The translations under genes were made by a program, and so were the position numbers. Positions 53,401 through 64,000 of a stretch of 64,000 bases of DNA are shown here, piece by piece. Source of the DNA: Lumbricus rubellus (lineage: Eukaryota; Annelida; Clitellata; Crassiclitellata; Lumbricidae); contig OX243827.1 in the NCBI GenBank assembly GCA_945859605.1, forward strand, positions 8,636,717 through 8,700,716. The letters are read 5' to 3'. The notes under the pieces are model-generated. The model was not told the origin of the DNA and searched no databases. It saw only the letters and a program-made list of their open reading frames with translations. The first letter of the stretch is position 1. The number at the start of each line of letters is the position of its first letter.

Positions 53401-53984
53401 ACGGAATTAGTTTGGCGACCGATGATCATATACATACAAGCAGTTGGAACACAGTATTGGACGAATGGTATGAGGGTATCATAGTATGTATGGACATGTA
53501 TGGACATGTATGTATGTATGCAACAAAATATTCTGTGATACATCTGATGCTGCAACAGCTGCATGCTGATCTATGCAGGATGCCTGAAAGTCATAAATTT
53601 TATTCTTGTCGAGTCGATTGCATGCAGCCCACGCAGACACGTATCACCCGACACATGCGTATATTTAATAACTAGATGTATATGTAATCAGACATTTATA
53701 TTGGTTTACTGCTAATGTGTCTGCTCTTGATGACCGCTTATATGATTTTAGATTGTATAGTGCAGATCTAGAGTGCCGATATAATTATTCGAGAGGCGCT
53801 ATATAAATTGCCTTTGGAAACAATTTTTTGAATAAATAGAATTTTTTGTAATCATGTTAACAACTCTTCATGCTAGCGTAACTATGTGCGTGGATGTATG
53901 TCTGTATGTAAGTTGTGTGTGCATGTGCGTGTATGTGTGTGTATGTGTATGTGTGACATTGCGTGTGTATGTGTGAAGTGTTTG
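53401..53984. other. Intergenic, no gene seen
   Basis: Short ATGT repeats at 53485-53520 and a retroposon tail word at 53785-53805 (gaggcgctatataaattgcc); a TGTG-rich tract at 53885-53990. Confidence 0.45.
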
Positions 53985-54102
53985 TGTGTACGTACGTGCG
54001 CTTGTTATACAGCGCCCCTTCAAGAGAAATCTAATCAGAAGCGCTCCTAACGACAGCGCGGACACTGAATCGGAGTTTCACGCCAAAGCGCTGAGCAATT
54101 GC
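53985..54102 (-). repeat. tRNA-related SINE, 3' half, - strand
   Basis: Reads in reverse as GCAATTGCTCAGCGCTTTGG, CGTGAAACTCCGATTCAGTG, TCCGCGCTG and CTTGAAGGGGCGCTG. The 5' head is replaced by a (CTC)n array at 54103-54235. Confidence 0.82.
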
Positions 54103-54235
54103 CTCCTCCTACTCCTCCTCCTCCTCCTCCTCCACCTCCTCCTCCTCCTCTTTCTCCTCCTCTTCCTTCTTCTCCTCCTTTTTCTCCTCCTCTTCCTTCT
54201 CATCCTTCTCCTCTTCCTTCTCGTCCTCCTCATCT
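54103..54235. repeat. (CTC/TTC)n microsatellite
   Basis: Pyrimidine triplets, more than 130 bp, abutting the truncated SINE. Confidence 0.95.
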
Positions 54236-54880
54236 ATCCCATTGGGGTAGTTCTGTAGTGGTTCCATACGAGCGTGAGCTTCTTCTACTCTTTATATAAT
54301 TTACTGATTTTTAACCATGGGCGTATAATATCATATATGTATACATAATTTATAGGCTATGAATTGGATTTATCAGAGGCAGCCAATAAATTACTCATAA
54401 TCCACCCAACCGAAATCTATGAATTTATCGTAAATAAATCATTATTGTTATTTTCTGAGGTTCGTATAGATGTGCAACAACCACAACAATGGCGGCAGTA
54501 GCAACAACAACAACAACAACAACAATTATAATAGATCTAATTTCACACCACATGAAGTCTTTTAAATCCAGAAGGATAACGTGCGTGCATTGTGCAATGT
54601 GCATGTCAATAGAATAGCCTAATTCAAACGGCTGCTAATAGTCTTTTAATATGGTCAATTTCAGACAATTCTGTGCGTTAAATAACGTTTAAATACCTAA
54701 GACTTAAGGTTTAACTTTAACCCATTATCTGCCAACTTTTTCCAAATACAGCAGAACTCTAGGTCTACTGCTTTTTGGTGCTACCAGCTGGGCAAACTAA
54801 ACCCCAGTTGGGCATACGAACTTGCATGCGAATTTTGTAAACTGTGTGCTTGTAGCCTATTACTATCAAGGTGGTCAATA
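54236..54880. other. Intergenic, no gene seen
   Basis: (CAA)n at 54502-54524; otherwise AT-rich unique sequence. Confidence 0.5.
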
Positions 54881-54881
54881 A

Positions 54882-54912
54882 AGATTGATTGACTGACTGA
54901 CTGACTGACTGG

Positions 54913-54983
<71 letters not shown>
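54882..54983. repeat. (TGAC)n(TGAT)n microsatellite
   Basis: Five TGAC units then about 19 TGAT units. Confidence 0.97.
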
Positions 54984-55267
54984 CAGCTCATACCTGTCAT
55001 GTTTTGAAACACACAAGTAGCTCTGCTGACATGCAGTTTCATTTGTATTCGCCAGATGGAAACACTTGCATAAAAAACATTTCAGACTCCATTGCGACGT
55101 CAGCGACTCTTCAACAACCCCAGCACTTGCTGCTGTTGCCCATTATCCAAGTTGTTTCGGAGTATAGGGTTCAAATCTCAACAAGGGCAGAAAGTAGGTT
55201 CACGATTTTAAGATTTTCTCTCCTGTAGTATATATACTGTGATGATTACAATGTTTGTAGGCCTATG

Positions 55268-55489
55268 TATTGTTTGTATGTGCACTTGTTATAGAGCCTT
55301 TTCAAGCTCTCTCTACTCAGAGGCGCTCCAGAATGCGGACACTGCATCGGAGTTTCACGCCGAAGCACCGAGCAATTGCGAGTGAAGGGCTTGCCCAAGG
55401 TCCCCACGCGGCGACTTGAGGTGGATTCGAACCTGCAACCCTTCGGCTGCAAGGCGACGAGCATACCCATGCACTACACCACCGCGTAT
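55268..55489 (-). repeat. tRNA-headed SINE, near full length, - strand
   Basis: The reverse strand reads CGCGGTGGTGTAGTGCATGG, B box GCAGGTTCGAATCC, GCAATTGCTCGGTGCTTCGG, GTGAAACTCCGATGCAGTGT, GGAGCGCCTCTGAGTAG and ataacaagtgc. A second tail (55490-55550) is attached head to tail just after. Confidence 0.88.
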
Positions 55490-55574
55490 GTGCACCTATT
55501 ATAGCGCCCCTTCTAGCTCTTCACTCAGAGGCGCTCTCGACTGCAAGTAGCTGTGTATAATATTTGTAAATGAT

Positions 55575-55933
55575 CATGGGCGGAGACTTGGTCTACAAGT
55601 TGCGGAGGACGAACGAGTGGCCGAATGAAGGGCGAGACATTTTGGGCGGACGAACGGCTAAGTTGTGACAAAATTTTCCATTTTCGCCGTCCAAAATATC
55701 TTATGCCTTTCATCTGATCGAAATCTCCAGAAAAAAAACAATTTTTCCTGTCAAAAAAGCCGACGACCTTTTTAAGTGATACCATTTTCCCCCGTCGTTT
55801 AACCACTGTCAAAATTTACGATGTTATTTATGAATATTTCTTTTCTTAAATATTGGGGGGGACATGACCATAGACGGTCCCCCACCACAAACATGGGAAC
55901 CGTCCCCTCTGCCCCCCTACGTCTCCGCCCATG
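55575..55933. mobile_element. hAT-like MITE, 359 bp, decayed 8-bp target duplication
   Basis: Ends CATGGGCGGAGAC and GTCTCCGCCCATG are perfect 13-bp inverted repeats. Flanks taaatgat (55567-55574) and taaacgac (55934-55941) differ only by two T/C transitions. Sister of the 22975-23358 copy. Confidence 0.85.
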
Positions 55934-56364
55934 TAAACGACAAATACAACAGTATTGATAGTTGTGTTGCATTCAGATCGTGCAATAAGTTTGCTTAGGC
56001 CTATATATATTAAAGAAAAGAACATAATATTAAAATACCACGGAAAAGCTCAAAACGAAATGTGCCAAAGAGTTGTTTAAATGTAACAAATGTATTTCTT
56101 TGCCTGTAAATACACGATAACAAATTATTTTTTCAGTGATTAGGTATCAAGTTTAATATCAAGTTATTCTCGCAGTCCAGTCATCTTGGTAAGATAGTTT
56201 TTATGGATATTTTACACAGCAGCAGCAGCAGCAGCAGCAACAGGTCTGAGGATTTACAGAAAATGCTGGGCTTCATCGATACCGTTTCTTCGAAAGTCAA
56301 CATAGGCCTACTTACAATTTCGCTGTTGGAATTGTAAGGAATAGAGGAAGTTTTTGACATGATC

Positions 56365-57180
56365 AAATGTTATTCTATTCGAGAGCGATCTGCAAGAAAA
56401 AGTCTGTGATTCTGAGTTTTACTGGTTTTTTGATCTGCAAGAAAAAGTTTGTGATTCTGAGTTTTGCTGGGATTTTTCTCCAGCTGTTTTTCTTCAAATT
56501 CTTTTCACTGAGAATCTGTAGATGTGTTACATTCTGTGGTTCTGGGCTTTCCTGTTTTTTCTATATTTCCAGCTGTTTTTTCTTAAAATTCTTATCACCG
56601 AGGATCTACAAATCTGTTACGTTTCGTGATTTCTGGCTTTGCTGGCTGTTTTTATTTGACCGATGACCGTATAAAGCTGACCATGTTTTCGGATTTTGCT
56701 GCCAGGTTTCGTGAGAAGAGGAGATGGTAGATGACAATAGGCTGAGTTCCAGTTGTTTTTCTTCAAACTCTTTTCGATGAGATTACCTGTTACGTTCAGC
56801 GGTTTAGGTCTGATGATTTACAATTAGGACTCCAACGAACCCTGGGCTTCATCGAAATCTTCGAAAATCACCCATGAAACAGCTGCAAATCTTTTTCAAT
56901 TTTCTTGTCGGTGATGGAAGGAACGGAGGAAGCTGTTTTGGCATGATAAAATGTTATTCTATTATTCGAGAGCGATCTGCTAGAAAAGTCTGTCATTCTG
57001 GGCCTCAGTGGTGTATTTGATATAGGCTATAGTCAACCTTGTAATACTGCAGTATAGTTTCTTCAAATTTTGTTGCATGGTTTCGTGAGAAGAGGAGAAG
57101 AGGAGATGGTAGATGACAATAGGCTGAGTTCCAGTTGTTTTTCTTCAAATTCTTTTTTCACTGACGTTACCTGCGCAGAA
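56365..57180. repeat. Locally duplicated, TTCTT-rich sequence
   Basis: GATCTGCAAGAAAAAGT and TGTGATTCTGAGTTTT occur twice in a row (56388, 56433) and again in variant form at 56965. GAGGAGATGGTAGATGACAA with ggctgagttccagttg occurs at 56716 and 57099, 383 bp apart. These are successive segmental duplications of an unknown sequence; open frames are not convincing. Confidence 0.75.
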
Positions 57181-57204
57181 CCAAGCAATTGATACCGTTA
57201 GGCT

Positions 57205-57372
57205 ATAAACAGGGCTGAAATAAGTGGTTTGGAAAAGTTGCCGGGTCTGACTTTGGCGGACGAGCCGGCGCCTTTGAACCGAAAATATTTCTGACGACCT
57301 TTTTTTAGTCATTTGCCCAAAATTTTCCAAAATCGTTCCATTTTTACCTATTTTTGGTATCATTTTTGCCCA
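57205..57372. mobile_element. Truncated relative of the CAGGGG MITE family
   Basis: Starts cagggctgaaataag and carries the family core CTGACGACCTTTTTTTAGTC. No second terminus seen. Confidence 0.4.
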
Positions 57373-57499
57373 AATTAGTTAAACACGCGATCTGGCTGAG
57401 ACCCGGCACCACCACTGTTCACCAGGTCACGAAAAATCAATGCACACACACACACACCATCACCTTCCTCAGGCTCCTCTATCCATCACACCTCGGGTT

Positions 57500-57745
57500 T
57501 TTCATTCGAAACTAAAGACACTGCTTTTCAAGAATTCTTATACCCTATCTCATCTGATCCTCCACCCTCCAATTCGACACCCGCCTTAGTAGTTGTTCCG
57601 CCCCTCTGATCCAATGGTAACTCGACCCGGACCAACACGGACTACTCTCACGGACAACCCTTCTGACTCAACGCAGCGCTCGTGCATGAGCTGGCGCCCC
57701 GCGTTTGGCTTTCGAGTAGCGCCTTATAAATTTCGAGTTTACGAC
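57500..57745 (+). pseudogene. LINE-like C-terminal fragment
   Basis: TTTTTCATTCGAAACTAAAG, ACACTGCTTTTCAAG reads FHSKLKTLLFKN, the usual end of CR1/L2-type RT proteins, followed by a GTAGCGCCTTATAAATT tail. Degenerate. Confidence 0.45.
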
Positions 57746-58490
57746 TACGACTAACTTTTATAAAATGTCATTTACAAAAATATTTTATATATAAATACGT
57801 ATTTCAGTAAGTTACACACAATTAAATTTGATTTATATGTACAGTCATGCATAGCCTACGCATGTGGGACTGTGGGAATATAGTCGCGGAAGGTAGGCTA
57901 AGTGTCGATTATGGCCCCCGAGAATATTACAATCCCCAGGGATTGATCCAGGCCTGATTGCCATCACGCATAGCCTAATTAGCAGACAGATGAAAGGAGC
58001 ATTGACCCCGGCTACGTATACCGTACAACATTCTGTAATTATTTTTAAACAGATACAAATTTACGAGACTCACATTTTTAAATTTGGTAGATTGATTGGC
58101 TTCCAGTTTTCCTGCATCTTCAGAGTACTTCGACCAGACAACTTCTTTGGCGGATTTGATTACGATTAGAAGAACACTGAAGCCTCTGTATTGCCTCCAG
58201 CTTTATCACCCCCAGAACTGCTACTACTTGTACTAGTACAACAGCCGCGGCCGTACATCACTATCATTATCACTAGGCAGCAGATTCCGAACACAACGAA
58301 ACACATTTTTAGTCGATATATTTTCAGTTTTCTTAGGTCTATCAAAAAGCAGGAACCTCCGTTCCGTTGTTTTCAAGGCAGCAACTCTTCAACAATTTTC
58401 AACCTGACAGACGTGTGACGTAACTCTCAGTTTGCTTGACGTCATTGCACAAATGAAAGGTTATTTTTTTATTTTTGTTTGTAGGCCTAT
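57746..58490. other. Intergenic, no gene seen
   Basis: Unique AT-rich sequence; no repeat recognised. Confidence 0.5.
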
Positions 58491-58492
58491 GT

Positions 58493-58682
58493 GCACTTGC
58501 TATAGCGCCCCTTCAAACTCTTCTACTCAGAGGCACTCCCGATGCAGAGCGGACACTGCAACGGAGTTTCACGCCGAAGCGCTGAAGGACTTTCCCAAGG
58601 TCCTTACGCGACGAGGTGGATTCGAACCTCGAACCTTCCGGCTCCAAGGCAACGACGCCACCACTACACCACCGCGCCCCAC
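58493..58682 (-). repeat. tRNA-headed SINE, near full length, - strand
   Basis: Reverse strand: GGGGCGCGGTGGTGTAGTGG, B box CGAGGTTCGAATCC, GTGAAACTCCGTTGCAGTGT, GAAGGGGCGCTATAGC. Slightly shorter body than other copies. Confidence 0.88.
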
Positions 58683-58891
58683 AATTATTATTAGTAGTAG
58701 AGTAAGTTAAACAAGTAAGAATACTATAAACTTTCCCTTCGCCATCCCAATCGCACATTAGCCTAAGCTTGTAAAATAATATAGGCCTAACAAACTACAT
58801 CATTCACTCAACTGAAATATTATTCTTCTACAACAGCAAATCAGTGAACATTTAATAAGACACCTATATGGGCACTGGGCAGACCCCAAAT

Positions 58892-59276
58892 CATGGGCGG
58901 ATGCAGTAATTTTCGAGGGGGCATAATTGTTGGTCCCGTTGGCTCGGAAATTTCCTTGGTCTTTTCCCGAAAAATATGATTGACGACCTTTCTTTTAGTC
59001 ATTTTTAGTTAAATACCGTAGGCTATACCTATGTCATCAAAGACAAAAGATACCATTTTCTCCGCCAAAATAACATGATCTTTTTTTAGTCGTATCTTAG
59101 GCCTACTGCTTTTTCTCAACTTTTCCCGCTCCTACATTCAAACATTGCATCAAATGCTACTTTTTCTCTCCCACCTCCATCAGGCTCCATGGGGGGGGGG
59201 GGGGGGGAAAAGGTTCACGTCCTGTGCAAATTTATCAATGAGGCATGACAGGAATTCCCCCTTGGATCCGCCCCTG
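58892..59276. mobile_element. hAT-like MITE, 385 bp, 7/8 target duplication
   Basis: Left end CATGGGCGGATGCAG, right end TTGGATCCGCCCCTG. Flanks ccccaaat (58884-58891) and ccccaact (59277-59284) differ at one base. A poly-G run at 59190-59207 lies inside. Confidence 0.82.
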
Positions 59277-59537
59277 CCCCAACTATAACGCAAAAGGTCC
59301 CTCGTGACCACATCACCTGTGCACCCTTCGTGAACTGCACTGGCTTCCCATACAGCCTACAGGCATGAATAACGTTTAAGATATGCCTTTTGATGTACCG
59401 AGGCCACACTAATTCATTTCCTTCTTATGTGTCCTGACTTTTAACGTCATCTTCATCTCTCCAATCCAAATGAGGACTACGATCTTCATCTCAAGGTGAC
59501 TTTGTAGTCACATGTTCAGCTCGGTAATTTGGAAACT

Positions 59538-59740
59538 GTGGCGTAGCCAAGGGGGGGGGGGGTTGGCATGGGCAGAGTTTATCAGGGGCTAGGAGGGGCT
59601 TAGCCCCTACAAGAAGGCCCAAATTCAACTTTTTTACCATGAAAACGGTATCCTTTTTCTGGGTTAGCCCTCCCAATAAGGCCCAGACTCGGGGTTAGCC
59701 CTCCCAAGAACGGAACCCAAACTCCGCCCGTGGGGGTTGG
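59538..59740. repeat. Another G-rich MITE-like repeat
   Basis: gtggcgtagccaaggg at the left and actccgcccgtgggg at the right; interior has duplicated GGGGTTAGCCCTCCCAA-like text. Termini resemble but do not match the CAGGGGCGG family. Confidence 0.4.
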
Positions 59741-59879
59741 GGATAAATCCCCTCCCCAACGTTGAAGCTAGACAGCTATTATAATAGTGCTTTACAGATG
59801 GCACCTCGCCCTACCCAACACATACCTCGCCCCGAAGTGGCCGGGTGAAGGCAGGGTATTGTTGAGGGGGGGGAACAAT

Positions 59880-60232
59880 ATGCCCGTAAACGGAAATATC
59901 ACGAGAGGCGTAGGCGGTTAGGAGGTCGGAGTGTGTTGAGGTTTGGGGTTGGATGGGGGTGGGGTGGGGAGCAGGCGGTTGGGGAGCTGGCGGTTGGGGC
60001 GGGTTCGAAATTTATCGGAAAATGCGAGTACCCCCAGACAGGTGGAGCCTTCAAGTGGAGGCAAGGTGGGCCGGCGGGTTGGGGGCCGGTGGGTGAGTGG
60101 GATGGGGAAAATAAGTGGGTGTGGGGGAGTAGGAGCAATGATATGGGATGAAGTGAGGGTGGGGAAGTAACAAATTAGCCGGGAGCAGGGCGAATCCTAA
60201 ATTTCCCTGGAAACGTTGGGTACCCCAGCTAG
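59880..60232 (+). mobile_element. Helitron 3' portion
   Basis: GGGTGGGGTGGGG-type interior as in the 40431 Helitron, then CGAATCCTAAATTTCCCTGG and GTTGGGTACCCCAGCTAG followed by T. The 23 bases before the end match the 41532 copy except for the hairpin. The 5' TC end is not identifiable. Confidence 0.75.
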
Positions 60233-60422
60233 TAGGCTGCATACCTGCATAGACTCATGCAAAGACCTGCATGAGCAGGCCTATACAAGTTGAAGCAGAC
60301 GAGCCTTGACTTTAGCAAGTTTAGCGCCTATAAGTCTAAACCTGAACTATATCGGCCTAACAGAATAGGCTAATTATAATTGACACAACAAATTTTACTG
60401 GGAATTCCAAAGTCATTTCGTC

Positions 60423-60789
60423 CTGGGGCGGAATGGGGGTGGAGGCATATCCGGCCATGGCCCTCCCCGTTTAGAAATTCCCTTATTTCTCACTAGCCAT
60501 TCTGGTGGAGAAAGTGGACGTGGCCCCCATCAGTTTCGTAGACCCCTCCCCATGAGGTTTTCGTACAGGCTTTCAATAATATAGACCTACGGTGGGTAAA
60601 GGATGACTAAAAAAGGAAAAAAGGTCATCAGTTTTTTTGGCGGGGAAAGTGGTAGGCTATTCCCCCGACATTTCGACCGAACGACTAAAAAGGGTCATCA
60701 GTTTTATTTTGCCAAAGACCAACGAAAAATTTTTCCAGACCCAAGACAAAAAATTTGGACCCCCTCGAAAATTGCTGTATCCGCCTCTG
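60423..60789. mobile_element. hAT-like MITE, 367 bp, perfect 8-bp target duplication
   Basis: Left end CTGGGGCGGAATGG, right end CTGTATCCGCCTCTG. ATTTCGTC flanks it at 60415-60422 and 60790-60797. Interior AGGGTCATCAGTTTTATTTTG as in the 31112 copy. Confidence 0.88.
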
Positions 60790-60797
60790 ATTTCGTC

Positions 60798-61984
60798 AAA
60801 TAGCCTAGGCCTATTATTTATTGTGCGTTGATTTCAACAATTATTGCACATTTGATGTTTTTTGTTTGTTGCTGTTTAGCCTAACGACACTGTATAGGCT
60901 ACAGGCCTAGGCCTACTAGCCTACTGTATAGGGCCTATCGATCATTATCAAAAATGATTATTGTCGCCCTCCCGTTTTCTCCATAGGCTTACCTGAGACT
61001 GGCACTGCCAAAGAAAAAGCAGCGGCAGATTTTACTTGATGCTTTTTAAAGTAGGCCTACGTGATGCTTTCGAGGTTCAATCTTCTCCTCAAACACGTAA
61101 ATAGTATTTTGCAAGATCTTCAATAGGTGGCGCTTGTGCATGCGTTTCGCCGCAAGGCTACAAGCTGCTGGTGACTGTAGGCAAAACGAGGCACTGTTAT
61201 CGGTTAGTTCTCAACCGCCTAGTTTGAGCATTTTTTGGTTTAACGTAAATTACATGGTCACAATTTAACGCAACAATTTGCCAGATGAGATGGCTTTAAG
61301 AATATTTAACTAGGTTTGTTTCAAGAATTTATTTTTTCCGAGGCCATAAATTGCTACGGAAATAGTGTCGCGCGAAATGTTCGTCCGTTGTTCAATGCAT
61401 CTAGTTTCGCGAGTCCCGCAAAAGCGTTACAAGAAGCGATGTAAGCCGTGCAGTTGCCAAAAAACTAAATTTATTGCAGAAATTTCAATTCTTGTACTTG
61501 CGAAAAAAGTAAAATCTTCGGTCTGCTTTGGATTTTGCATGGTTTACGAAACCGTTTTTGTTTTTCTAAGTGTTTTGTTGAGAATTTGTGACCCATTTCG
61601 CACGGTATCGTTCTTGGTCGGTTGTTTTTCTAGACAAATTTTAAGTTTTGACCCGCACCACGAAGAAATTGTTTCTGATAAATGAAGTGGAGATGTTTTC
61701 AACAAATGTTTGTTATTGTATTGTTGTTTTCCAGCGAAGACCATTAAGATTTCCGATTTACCAAATGTGCGCTTGAGACTCTCGAGAATGTTCAAGATGG
61801 CCGTCGTATTACCTTCTGACTGATGTTGCTAGAGATGCAGTACTTGCCTTTTGCCGTAATTAATTTTATAAATGATAAGGCAGAATAGTGATGCGTTGTA
61901 ATACTTTTTGGGAATAAGCCATCATAATGTATGTTTTTAAATTGATATGCAAAAGTTACATTCATTTTTGTGTTGCCCAGGATT
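60798..61984. other. Intergenic, no gene recognised
   Basis: 60945-61030 is a copy of the 35470 dispersed repeat, inverted. GGCCTA words are dense at 60800-60940. 61365-61685 is an open frame of 106 codons with no recognisable domain; I do not call it. Confidence 0.45.
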
Positions 61985-62335
61985 TCTGCATAGCATCATG
62001 CTCAAGTCCAAACTGGGTCTTGCACTGAAATATCTCAGGGATCTCGTTCATTCTCGTCTTTCTGCATCCTCTTATTGACCTCCCCGTGCTCTGTACAGGG
62101 CAGACTTGTTTGTTACACGAGCTAGGACCACTATTGCTCAAATTTGATCCTTTGGCATCATTGGGCTCTCCTTGTGGAATTTTCTTTCCCCACTCTACGG
62201 GGACTTTACTTTCTGGATCACTATCTACATCTCTCTCTCTTCTTAAGATTTACTTTTTCTTTGTGGGTCATCACACTGGGAGTGCTACTGAATTGCCACG
62301 GCTGTGAGTGGCACTATAGAAATGACTAATTACAT
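61985..62335 (+). pseudogene. CR1-like LINE 3' fragment (RT C-terminus)
   Basis: tcaagtccaaactgggtctt, gcactgaaatatctcaggga and ctttctgcatcctctta match the reverse complement of 47080-47170. Further on, LSGSLSTSLSLLKIYFF matches LSGSLSSALSLLKTCFF in the 18931 copy. Ends gggagtgctactgaattgcc and gtggcactatagaaatg with a tacat tail. Frameshifted. Confidence 0.8.
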
Positions 62336-63307
62336 TACATGTAGCATATTTTTAGCAGGGCACTGCAGTTAGTTCACAGACATTTATAAGGACTCTTAAT
62401 TGAAGGATTTCTGGTCATCTGAACGTTGCAACTTTATGAAAATTGCAATTTCAATTTGTTGTCACTGTGTTGGAATAAGCCAATACATTAGGAAGTGTTT
62501 CACGTCTTAAAGCCTCTCAAAATCTCCCAATTTTAGATTGAATTTATCATATTGATCTTGAAATTCTGTTGTTTGTCTGCAACTCTATGCCTGCTTGTCC
62601 CATTGGATCCTGGAAAGTAGTACCACTAATGGCATTGGGATGTGATAGCTGAGACTGCTTTCTGCGTGGTGGGAAGGAGCCAAAGCTTTGTAATTTGTGT
62701 ACTTGAATTCGTTTAACAAATTTAGAAGAGATTGCTGAATTATTTCAGCGTAGAACACGACTGATATATAATGAAAGTTGTTTATGATTAAGTACTTGGT
62801 GATATGTCTGCCAATCAGCGTCAAAGCATGAGGTTATAAGAAGTATCTCAGTATCTGGCATGCATGGTAGAAGTATGGTTCTAGATTGGCTCAGATAATT
62901 TGCTATGGCAACTGTTTCAAGTTTACATAATTTCAAAGGTCTTGTCTCATTCTTCAAAATCACACATAAATTATTACTCTAGCTTTATTCTAACCCAAGA
63001 TATAGGGCAAAAAGTGATCCAATTAAATTAATTAATTAACATAATTAAAATAAAATATAATGTATATCAAGAACATTAAAATAGCTTTAAAACTTGTTTT
63101 TTAACCAAATAAAAAAGTAATTTTTAAACATGTTTTTAGATTAAATTCTGCAAAAAAATATACTATTTCTCTAAATATCTCTAATGTGTAATAAAAAATA
63201 TACTATTTCTCTAAATATCTCTAATGTGTAACTTCCGATTTAATACCGATTTCGGTGTGGACCGTCGCATTTCAGAGTGACCACTGTTAACGTGTTGCAA
63301 AATTTAA
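62336..63307. other. Intergenic, no gene seen
   Basis: A 41-bp unit (aaaaaatatactatttctct, aaatatctctaatgtgtaa) is duplicated in tandem at 63153-63232. Otherwise AT-rich. Confidence 0.55.
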
Positions 63308-63752
63308 TTAGGCCTAAAAAAAAAAATGCTGTGTTTCCGGTAACAGAGCTAAAAAAAATTGGGTAGGTAGGTCGGAAAATATTTTTATTTTGTAAAATAT
63401 TTTTATGCAGTGACTATCCGAAAAAGTATACCCCACTAGTCTTTTTTCCACGCTGAAACAAAGTACGTGTTCTAAGCAAGTATAAACTGCCTATTTCCCG
63501 ACTGTCTGCACCTAAAACAGCTCTAGAAACAGTCCTATTAATTTCATTTTGTTGACGTCTCTTATGTTATGTCAATACAAATGTTAAAAAAAAATTTTTG
63601 AAAAAAAATTTAAATTTTTTTGGGAAAAAAAAAATTTTTTGGAAAAAAAAAATTTTTTTAATAAAATTTTTTTACAAAAATATTTGGGTCGCGGCCGTAA
63701 AAATGGGTCGGTCGCGTTACCGGAAACACAACACTTTTTTTTTACGCCTTAT
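63308..63752. mobile_element. MITE with ~38-bp terminal inverted repeats, 445 bp
   Basis: Left end TTAGGCCTAAAAAAAAAAAT then GCTGTGTTTCCGGTAAC; right end (rc) TAAGGCGTAAAAAAAAAGT then GTTGTGTTTCCGGTAACG. The centre (63590-63680) is an A/T-only palindromic tract. GGTAGGTCGG and GGGTCGGTCGCG lie just inside the ends. The superfamily is not clear; target duplications are not resolved. Confidence 0.75.
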
Positions 63753-63782
63753 GATAATTATACGATGTTTTGGTGTGATCAG

Positions 63783-64000
63783 TTTTAAGTTCTCGATCTG
63801 TTTGTACTTTAAAATTCTTTGGTACTTAAAAATTCTTTTGTACTAATAAATTCTTTTGTACTTTAAAAATTCTTTTGTACTAATAAATTCTTTTGTACTT
63901 TAAAAAATTCTTTTGTACTTTTAAAAATTCTTTTGTACTTATAAATTCTTTTGTAATTATAAAAATTCTTTTGTACTTATTATTCTAGCCTGGAAGAGCA
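63783..64000. repeat. Tandem array, ~20-bp unit (AAATTCTTTTGTACTTATAA), continuing past the window end
   Basis: TTCTTTTGTACT recurs about nine times with TTAAAAA or AATAAA spacers. It runs to within 20 bp of the window end. Confidence 0.9.

Noticed and set aside
54977..55228. Open frame after a ttgcag acceptor-like site
   Set aside because: No recognisable domain, no donor, and it begins within a TGAT microsatellite.
61365..61685. 106-codon frame rich in Phe, Val and Cys
   Set aside because: No domain, no homologue that I recognise, and the composition matches flanking AT-rich DNA. Reported as unassigned only.

Overview
This is a window of animal nuclear DNA with multi-exon genes, long introns, and a dense, layered population of transposable elements and microsatellites. 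It carries two recognisable protein-coding genes, both on the + strand. Gene content, repeat style (many tRNA-headed SINEs, CR1-like and RTE-like LINEs, hAT/piggyBac/mariner/Helitron remnants, frequent GGCCTA words) and intron structure suggest a marine invertebrate deuterostome. An echinoderm is my best guess and a hemichordate is possible; the sequence alone does not settle it.

Layout. (1) About 4.3-29.1 kb holds 14 exons of an adhesion GPCR of the ADGRA group (GPR123/124/125). In order they encode two leucine-rich repeats, an LRR C-terminal cap, an Ig domain with a hormone-receptor motif, five GAIN exons, a GPS exon, TM1, TM2-3, TM4, and a long last exon with TM5-TM7 and a ~476-residue tail ending in a PDZ-type ETNI. 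All splice phases agree and give 1436 residues. The signal peptide, LRRNT and first repeats are not seen and probably lie 5' of the window. (2) About 36.9-48.8 kb holds a complete three-exon NK6-type homeobox gene (435 aa) with the SPPLAAL and GINDILSR N-terminal motifs and an intron inside the homeodomain. An upstream CCAAT cluster marks a likely promoter. (3) The rest of the window has no recognisable host gene.

The intervening DNA is largely mobile. Several elements have exact ends. A CAGGGGCGG-ended family makes 8-bp target duplications (hAT-like) at 9970-12170, 22975-23358 and 60423-60789, with slightly decayed duplications in other copies. A foldback element with 111-bp inverted arms has a 9-bp duplication (Mutator-like). 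There is a TTAA-flanked piggyBac fossil with transposase pieces, two full-length nonautonomous Helitrons plus a third 3' end, a TA-flanked mariner-type MITE, an internally deleted CR1-like LINE, an RTE-like 3' end, and a SINE family that shares its 3' tail with the LINE. Tandem arrays (85-bp, 24-bp, 21-bp and 15-bp units) and very long microsatellites fill other intronic and intergenic space.

How it fits together. ADGRA proteins are Wnt-pathway or planar-polarity-linked receptors, and NK6 proteins are neural and gut transcription factors. They are not a pathway pair, but their adjacency is notable because human 10q26.3 also places ADGRA1 close to NKX6-2. I see no prokaryote-like operon, CRISPR array, tRNA or rRNA gene. 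A 200-N assembly gap lies at 31558-31757.
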